Shown here: piece by piece, positions 50,487 through 56,990 of the stretch
How positions within the stretch are numbered: position 1 is the first letter of the stretch
How the letters are laid out: every line of letters starts with the position of its first letter
Source: Nemertoderma westbladi
Taxonomy: Eukaryota > Xenacoelomorpha > Nemertodermatida > Nemertodermatidae
Reading direction: 5' to 3'
Length of the DNA: 56,990 nt
Assembly (NCBI GenBank): GCA_032718475.1
Contig: JAUCBJ010006255.1
Span: forward strand, 1 to 56,990
The notes under the pieces: generated by a model
The model's database searches: none
What the model was told of the DNA's origin: nothing
What the model saw: only the letters and a program-made list of their open reading frames with translations
Position numbers and translations under genes: made by a program

Positions 50487-52660
50487 TTACTTGGTGGCTG
50501 TTGAAACTGAAAGTAATTTCGGATTCTTTATGTAGTGGGTTGCTGTGATGGCCTTTGTAAAAGTAGTTGTTATGTGTTTGGTGAATGATAGTGTACACTG
50601 GAAGGTAACGCCTAGATATTTGTATGAGTTCGTAATATTTACTGGATCGCCATTATATGTGAATTTATCAGATGCGGCCAATCGGCCACCCCGACGGAAC
50701 TTCATCACGGCTGTCTTGCTGAGGTTTACTTTGAGTCCGTTGTCGGCTGCCCATGTTGCTGTGGCATCTAAGCCAGCCTGTACGGCTTCCCTGGATTCAC
50801 TATAGAATAATAGATCGTCTGCGAACAGCAGCACAAAAATCTCCGCGATACGGATGGTGGCAAGTTTGATGAAGTCTACAATATCAAAAATGTATAAGAT
50901 GAAAAACAATGGGCTAAGGGTGTCACCTTGAAGTACGCCTTGTGCTTGTTGTATTATTTTAGATTTACGTAAACCGTCGAAAATTTGAATGTAGTTCATG
51001 TTCAAAATTGCCTTGATTATCCGCAGTAAGTTTCCTCGTATGTTGAACGTGTATTGTAGTTTAAACAGTAACCGGGCGCATGGAACGCTGTCAAACGCTT
51101 TACTGAAATCTATGTATACCGCGTATAGTGGTTTCCTAGGTGACGACAGAGTGCTGTGTATACAGTTGATAAACTGCGCAAGTGGGGTAGCTGTGGACCT
51201 GCCTGGCATGAAACCAAATTGCTCTGGGGGAATCCGATGTGAGACGAGTTTACGAAGGCGTTTCTCGACGAGACTAGTTAGTATCTTAAATGCATTGCAC
51301 AGTAAGGCTATACCGCTATAGCAATTTGGGTCTGACCTAGACCCTTTGCCTTTGTACAATACTCGCATAATGCTGGACTTCCAAGATGTCACTAGAGTGC
51401 TGGTGGATAAGCAGAGGTTGAACAACGTTGTCCACAGGAGAAGGGTGAGTGGTAACACGGCCTTGAACAGCTCGTATGGCAGTCAGTCAGGACCTCCCGA
51501 TTTGCCAGACGGTTTGTCTCTAATGATTGCTTCTTCTTCAGTGAATGGAGGGGAGTCATCGATATCTGATTCCGATATTTCATCTGTTATATTGACGTCC
51601 GAATGCTCTAATGAATGCTCTACAAAATCATCGCGTTGTAGGACCCTGCTGAAATGATTTTCCCATACTTCTAATGTTACCGGACAGCTCCCTTGCTCTT
51701 TATTATTTCTACACCATTTGTATGGTTGTTTTTCAGCCGCTTCGAGGAGTTTCTGTTCAGATAGCAGTGTAAACTCGTTAAGTTTATCGTTAAGGAGCTT
51801 CTTATATTCCGCCTGGCCACGCTTAGTGCGGGTCGAATGGAAGGGTCAGTCTTTGCTGAGATATTCAGGGCTAGCACTTCTCGCCATTTGGCGTAGCATT
51901 GAGCGTTAAACCACGGTTTGGAGAAGCGGTTTGTTGTCTTCTTTAGAGGCGCAGCCTCTAAGATGGCACTAGATAGGCTCGTATAAGCCTCATCAATTTT
52001 GTTTTGCTGGAGGAGAGCATTTGCCTCGTGTAAGCGACAGTCGTTTCCTAGAGCTTCGCTTTTAAGTTCTCGTTTCCGATTTGGTTCTCGATTTGGAGGT
52101 GTATTGTCTAATATATCGAAGTCCCAAACTGTTTTGACCGGGATGTGCTTCTTTAAACCGTTTGGTACACAGGTGGTGCTGCGGGCTGTCTTGTTGGAGT
52201 AGACTAAATCTATGACGCTGCTGCCATTATGGCAGATGTATGTTGCCACAAGTGGGTTTGACTGCAGCGATAAACCTGCATCTTCCATGATTTCGTTAAG
52301 GGCTGTTGCTTTGTTATCGCCATCAATATCCTGTCGTGCATTGAAGTCGCCACACATTATGATCGGACCGATATAGTTGGGCGATATTTCATCCATCACG
52401 CAAAGAACTTCCTCGATAAAGTCTTCCAATGCTGTGCTCGGTGGGAAGTAGCAGCATATCCAAATGGCTTGGTCTGTAGAGACAACTATGAATGATTTAT
52501 GTGTAGCCAGTAATTTAGGGTTTAAGTGTGGCTTTACTGCGATTACAATACCGCCCGACGGTCTACCCCGGCCACCCGGCTTAACCGCTAGCGATTCGTA
52601 TATGTAGAACCCCGGAATGCTAACCGAGTCGGTAGCCAGAGTTTCATTCATCATTAAGCT
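50487..52660 (-). mobile_element. LINE with endonuclease and RT, frameshifted
   Basis: The endonuclease lies at 52654-51677: GGRGRPSGGIVIAVKPHLNP, IWICCYFPPST, IMCGDFNARQD, SVIDLVYSN, then a linker (RFSKPWFNAQCYAKWREVL). The RT lies at 51458-50487: LYKGKGSRSDPNCYSGIALL, PEQFGFMPGRSTATPLAQF, VYIDFSKAFDSVPCARLL, GVLQGDTLSPLFFILYIFD, LLFADDLLFYSESREA (catalytic FADD) and YLGVTFQCTLSF. At least one frameshift lies between 51677 and 51458. The C-terminal end is cut near 50480, next to a TA microsatellite. It differs in sequence from the other LINEs here; the GIALLCNAFKILTSLVEKRL block suggests yet another clade. Confidence 0.87.
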
Positions 52661-53100
52661 GTTGAAAACGGAATCGTTATGACTGATAATCTACAGTTCG
52701 GTGTTATGCATACATAAATATTACATACATACAAACATACACATCATTCATTTACTGTAATATGCGCTATTCTTATTATAATTCAATTATTGATACTTCG
52801 TCCTGTAAACTCATGCGTAAATGAATATAGCTAAATGAATTAAATTACTACATGAACGAAATAACAATGGAAAACAAATGGTCTGTTTAACCACTCACTC
52901 TCAATATTTGCCAATTAACCACTCACTCTCAATATTTGCCAATTATCCTAGCCAATATTATACATCATTGCCAATTATTTCTAATAATGAATAAACTCCA
53001 GTATACTTTGTGAATGTTAATAATAGTGAAGTGGAATATTGTAATAGTGGAACTACTATCTAAAGTGGTGCAAATATATGAGATTAGAGAAGGTTAAAGA
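52661..53100. other. Spacer upstream of the second Ly6-like gene; 28-bp tandem duplication
   Basis: TTAACCACTCACTCTCAATA begins at 52887 and again at 52915, two exact 28-bp units. The rest is AT-rich. Confidence 0.7.
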
Positions 53101-53733
53101 ATGTTACTGCTCTACCAATATTGTATATTCAGTTGCTGCCAATTACTCTCATGTGAAGAGTCATCATATATAAACACTTTTTCAGGAAATGAAAGGATAA
53201 TAAAAGAATTTGAGAGAAGACGTGAGTCAGTTGGAACCGATGGCAACTGGGAGTTTCTTCCGGGCCATTACATTGTAAAAGAACCACGGATATCTGAGGC
53301 AGAATGCTATGAGTGCGGTACTATCAGTTACACATCGAAAGGGGTGAAATATAATTCAGAATTTACTACTGACATTGTGCACAGAAGTTGCTACAGGAAG
53401 CAAGGGCAATGTAAGGCGCTTACAGAAGATCAATGCCAACCACTCGTCGACAGTAAATTCAAAAATTACAAAGGTGAGGTGATTGCTATCTTGTACACCA
53501 TCATAGACAGCGCTGATGGGATAGATTCAAATGACGCTGATGGGATAGATTCAAATGACAACATATATAAGCATTGCCAAAGTCATTGTTGTTCTACAGA
53601 GCAGTGCTCTGTAGATGTTTGGTTTAGAAATCTCACTACAACCACAATGATTACCCAAACTACTCCCGCTAATGGGGCCGACAAAGCCACAACAATGATG
53701 AGTGTCATCGTCATTACATTTCTCTTTTTATAA
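53101..53733 (+). CDS. Ly6/uPAR-like secreted GPI-anchored protein candidate (paralogue 2)
   Basis: A single-exon ORF of 210 residues; an in-frame TAA lies just upstream of the ATG. LLLYQYCIFSCCQLLSC at the N-terminus fits a signal peptide. The ectodomain has nine cysteines in the order CYEC, RSC, GQC, DQC, KHC, SHCC, EQC; the CYEC opening and CCSTEQC closing are strongly reminiscent of LU three-finger proteins (CYxC ... CCxxDxCN). A Thr-rich stretch and a hydrophobic end (MSVIVITFLFL) suggest GPI anchoring. There is an N-glycosylation site at NLT. An in-frame 24-bp tandem duplication (53512-53559) repeats ADGIDSND in the long loop between cysteines 5 and 6. The cysteine plan equals that of the ORF at 15066, though other identity is low. 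The ligand is unknown. Confidence 0.65.
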   Translation: MLLLYQYCIFSCCQLLSCEESSYINTFSGNERIIKEFERRRESVGTDGNWEFLPGHYIVKEPRISEAECYECGTISYTSKGVKYNSEFTTDIVHRSCYRKQGQCKALTEDQCQPLVDSKFKNYKGEVIAILYTIIDSADGIDSNDADGIDSNDNIYKHCQSHCCSTEQCSVDVWFRNLTTTTMITQTTPANGADKATTMMSVIVITFLFL

Positions 53734-54094
53734 AAACACACTACAGACAGACAGGAAGGACTGGAAAATCAATTGTTTGTGTGATCCCTACACCTGAAGC
53801 AACAATAATACCGCTCAATATTGTATTTGACTCTCATTTATGAATACCAACCAAAATCAAGGGTCTTTTTAACTAATTTGAAAGTGTGTTTTCTGGGTGA
53901 AAAGTGCTTTGTTACATTATGTCATATTATTAGCATTCTTTATAACGCTGCAAAGTAACGCAATGGCGCAGTGGCGGTACGGAAAGTCGCGTTACAGCTA
54001 ATTTACAGAGTAGCCGTAACGCGACTTTGAAAGTCGCGGTACGGCTACTCAAAAAGTCGCGTAACGGCTAATCAATTGTCTTGGTTTTACATAG
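53734..54094. other. Spacer with a GTCGCGTTACGGCT inverted-repeat cluster
   Basis: AGTAGCCGTAACGCGACTTT (54009-54028) faces its near-perfect complement (54031-54049, one mismatch). Further partial copies of the GTCGCG(T/G)TAC word flank it at 53955-54070. Possibly the remains of a small palindromic element. Confidence 0.65.
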
Positions 54095-54905
54095 GGAATC
54101 ATTATCAATATTATTCTATGGTGTTTACGTACAGATGAGAAACGTCCGAAAAATTTAATGTAATAATCTTTTACAGCATGGGAGTATCCAGGAGGGGGGG
54201 GGGGGGGGGGGGGATTTTAACTAAAAAAACTTAATTTATTAATTATTATATTATTATTGTTGTATTGAGTACCACAGTACACAGTACCATAAGTATATTG
54301 GTCGAAAGTATATCGATATATTGCTAAAATATTGCGCTTTGAATTAATTTATCATTATAATAATCAAAAGTATATCAAACTAAAGCTCCTAAATTAGCCA
54401 GTCATCATCGGCCGCGTATGTCATTTGGTACGTTGGTGGGTTGGGTTGGAAAGGTTCGGCCTTCGAAGGGGTGATTCGGGGTTGGGTTGGGAAGAAATGG
54501 TTCGGCCGCGAAGGGGTGGTTCGGTGGTGGGTTGGCTACTAAAGAGTATCCAGTAAGTATATACTGTACGACCAGTAAAACTATAAAGCGTGGGAATGCG
54601 TGGCAAGGATAATTGCAAAGTTACTTAGCGCAGTTTGGGGAAATGAAATAATGAAAATAAATTCAAATATAAACGTAATCCGTACCTGTGCTTTTGAGTG
54701 TAACTAAGGATGTACCAGTACCCCACAGAGAACAATATAATGAATTTGAGTTTGTTGAACGTATAAAAAAAAAGGTAAAATCCCCCCCCCCCCCCCCCCC
54801 TGTATACTCCCATGCTGTAAAACATTACTACATTACTTTTTTACATTTTTTGGACCTCATCTGTACGTAAACACCATATAATAATATTGATAATGATTCC
54901 CTGGT
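54095..54905. mobile_element. Foldback with arms of about 115 bp ending in poly(G) and poly(C)
   Basis: GGTGTTTACGTACAGATGAG (54120) and its complement (near 54855), and ACAGCATGGGAGTATCC (54175) against GTATACTCCCATGCTGT (54802), mark the arms (about 54095-54195 and 54800-54905). G of about 20 at 54195-54213 and C of about 20 at 54781-54800 sit at the inner ends of the arms. The 570-bp middle includes two copies of a 43-46-bp GGTTCGGCC/GGGTTGGG repeat at 54440-54540. No ORF is credible. Confidence 0.8.
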
Positions 54906-55245
54906 GAATAAAAAATTTAAAAAACTAATTAACATAATTTATGCAATTATTTTTTCAAATGCAAAGGCTTTTAGAGGGATGATCATCAAGTTCCTAAAAT
55001 TTCATCATTTGTGCACAATGATTTGGTGAATCAATCCTATTACCAAAATTTTGATAAATGCTTCTGTTCAAAAATAATAAAAAAAAAACAGATTTTTTGC
55101 TGTATTTTTGACAGAGTTCGCCATTTTGGCCAAAAATGTACTTTGCATTCTTCTGAAAACGCATTTAAAGTTTATGCTTAGGGTAATTCTGTCCAATGGA
55201 ATGTTAGAATGCACACAACCCCGCTGAAAAGTTTGTTGCAAGGGT
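54906..55245. other. AT-rich spacer
   Basis: AT-rich, with a run of A near 55075-55090. No gene is seen. Confidence 0.5.
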
Positions 55246-55955
55246 TTTCCGGGTCGGTGATTTCATTTCTAAAGTCCGTTTACTCATTTGACAGAGTCAT
55301 GTCTGTCTGTCATTGCTGTCTGTCTGTCTGTAAAATTATAACCGACAGCTGAACAGACAAACAGACAATGTGGATGACATCAAACACGAAAATTGACATC
55401 GGAAATTAAATCACCAACCATGAAAACCCCTATAATCAAATTTTTAGCTAGTTGGTATGCATTCCTATTACTTTTACAGACCGAACGCTGGACAGACAGA
55501 AAAACCGACCGACAGACAGACATTCAGACATTGTAGGTTTAGTTAAAATTTAAAACTGACGTCGGAAATGAAATCAGCAACCAGGATTACCACCATAACA
55601 AAACTTTTATCTAGTTGGAATACTTTCCTTATATTTTGACAGACAGACAGACGGACGTACAGACAGACCGACAATCAGACGTAATAGACTTCACTAAAAA
55701 TTAGAACTGACGTCGGAAATGAAATCAGCGACCAAAAAATCCACAACAAAGAAGTTTTAGCTAGGTGGTATGATGTCCTTATATTTTGACAGACAGATCG
55801 TCGGACAGAGAGACAGAATGACAGACAGACATAGAGACATAATAGTTTTCGTTAAAAGTGAAAACTCACGTTTAGAATACAATCAGCGACCAGGAATACC
55901 AAAATAACATAACTTTTACCAAGATAGAACGCTTTTGTTATATTTTGACAGACAA
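55246..55955. repeat. Tandem repeat of about 150-160 bp containing GACA microsatellite
   Basis: Units carry GAAATGAAATCAGC-ACCA, AAAACTTTTATCTAGTTGG, CCTTATATTTTGACAGACAG and a GACA-rich tract, then ACTGACGTCGGAAATG. Good units start near 55414, 55566, 55718 and 55875 (the last partial). (GACA)n tracts differ in length among units. Confidence 0.8.
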
Positions 55956-55957
55956 AT

Positions 55958-56347
55958 AATAATAATAATAAATGAAATTTGTATTTGGTGTTGCAGGCGC
56001 CCTTATGGAGTATTTACACTCTTATCAGGGCGCCTGCAGCTGCCACACTACTAATCTAATTTACAATTACCGGTAAACAAAAGGGTTTTCAGTTCGCGCC
56101 TAAATGAGTCATAGGTCATCATGGATTCAGTTGATCGGGTCGATGGCGGTAGTTTATTCCACAAACGAGGGGCAAACGAGTAGAAGCTCTTCGATGCTAG
56201 GGTGTTTTTCACAAGTGGGACAGAAAGCTTTGAGAGATTGCTGGATCGCAACGTACGGGTATCCTCAAGGATAGATATTTCATTGCGCAAATAAGTCGGG
56301 GCAGTCCCAGACAGACATTTAAATGTGAGACAAACCGTCAGAAACAC
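55958..56347 (-). mobile_element. 3' end of a CR1/L2-type LINE with terminal hairpin and (TTA)n tail
   Basis: Minus-strand codons 56347-56051 read LTFKCLSGTAPTYLRNEI, RTLRSSNLSKLSVPLVK, FYSFAPRLWNKLPPSTRSTE and FRRELKTLLF, the conserved C-terminal end of CR1/L2 family ORF2 proteins. The 3' UTR has a hairpin whose arms are GCAGGCGCCCT and AGGGCGCCTGC (55993-56003 and 56027-56037), followed by (TTA)n (about 55958-55975). A short stem-loop plus simple tail is the usual template start signal of this group. The copy is severely 5'-truncated. Confidence 0.85.
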
Positions 56348-56990
56348 AGGGATTGAAAATGAAAAATCGATTTTTTTTCTGAACTAGTCTAATCCCTTAA
56401 TAATTATTCCGTTCTTCGTTCTACAGTATTAAAAGGCTATTCATATTGAGTGTTAAAGATTCTTGTTTATTTATTTAAAATTACATCTCTATGCTCGCTC
56501 ACTCGGTACATACTCTCGATTCATTACACTGAAAAGTGCCACTAGATGTAAATAGTTATGACACTAGTCAATAAACTTTGGTAAATATTGCAATGTAATA
56601 GCTATTTACACTAACTATTCATATATATGTTTAACTTATACACCATGACCCGTAATATAGTGTCATTTTCTGATGACACGGACCCCCCACCCCCCCCCCC
56701 CCCCCAAATTTTTCTACAAATCTTTATCATATTGCTTTAAATTGGAAATACAACTAGTTCAACTCACCGTGGTTGTTACCATGAAGCCGGAATTTTCGAT
56801 TTCGCCTTTAAATTTTATTCATAAGCTTTCGAAATCGCACCCTCCGTATCGTGGCCATTCTTCACTTTAGTCGTAATTTTTTCATATCAATAGAAAGCTT
56901 GCATTGAAAGGATTCCAAATCTGTAGCCATCTGAATTTCATTGAGAAACAGCTGAGAAATAGGCGTTTAAAGATTGCAAGAATTATTGTT
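56348..56990. other. Spacer with poly(C) tract
   Basis: A C-run of about 22 bp with a few other bases at about 56685-56706. The rest is AT-rich and shows no supportable gene up to the window end. Confidence 0.5.

Overview
This window looks like nuclear DNA of an invertebrate animal. It is AT-rich and gene-poor, and it is dense with eukaryotic transposable elements: several clades of LINE-type non-LTR retrotransposons, a Penelope-like element with a GIY-YIG nuclease, piggyBac, Mutator-like and probable hAT elements, long foldback elements, tandem repeats and poly(G)/poly(C) tracts. Nothing suggests bacterial organisation (no operons, no ribosome-binding-site-led gene strings). Scattered TAGGCCTA palindromes and the LINE mix would fit a marine invertebrate, but I cannot assign a taxon.

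Layout. 0-7.6 kb: a small MITE, an inverted tail-to-tail pair of LINE fragments, a TTAA-flanked piggyBac-like MITE carrying about 163-bp tandem units, and a decayed LINE linker fragment. 7.6-12.7 kb: a very long foldback, one arm of which is split by a 2.6-kb reverse transcriptase element with an intact 684-codon ORF, 14-bp target-site duplications and terminal inverted repeats. 12.7-18.8 kb: dispersed repeats, the first single-exon Ly6/uPAR-like GPI-anchored protein candidate, a second copy of the piggyBac-like MITE family, and a foldback with subterminal short-repeat arrays. 18.9-22.8 kb: a Penelope-like element with a 946-codon ORF, inverted pLTRs and a perfect 14-bp target-site duplication. 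23.7 kb: a 56-bp palindromic insert with a perfect 9-bp duplication. 24.7-27.1 kb: a decayed MULE transposase whose middle has been replaced or expanded by 24 copies of a 42-bp minisatellite. 28-31 kb: a Gag-like ORF with zinc knuckles of BEL/Pao type beside a 1-kb low-complexity tract. 31.3-32.7 kb: two foldback elements. 32.9 kb: a short candidate gene with a mitochondrial-type presequence. 34-43 kb: dispersed repeats, two LINEs (one split by a TTAA MITE) and an internally deleted piggyBac transposase. 44-52.7 kb: a hAT-like MITE, tandem repeats and four LINE fragments. 53.1 kb: a second Ly6-like gene with the same nine-cysteine layout as the first. 54-57 kb: a poly(G)/poly(C) foldback, GACA-rich tandem repeats and a LINE 3' end with a terminal hairpin.

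How the parts relate. Few ORFs look like host genes: the two Ly6-like ORFs and the 70-codon ORF. Everything else I recognise is selfish DNA in various states of decay. The youngest insertions, judged by intact ORFs and perfect target duplications, are the RT element at 8.2-10.7 kb and the Penelope-like element. The TTAA MITEs and the piggyBac transposase relic in the same window suggest a piggyBac-mobilised population in this genome.
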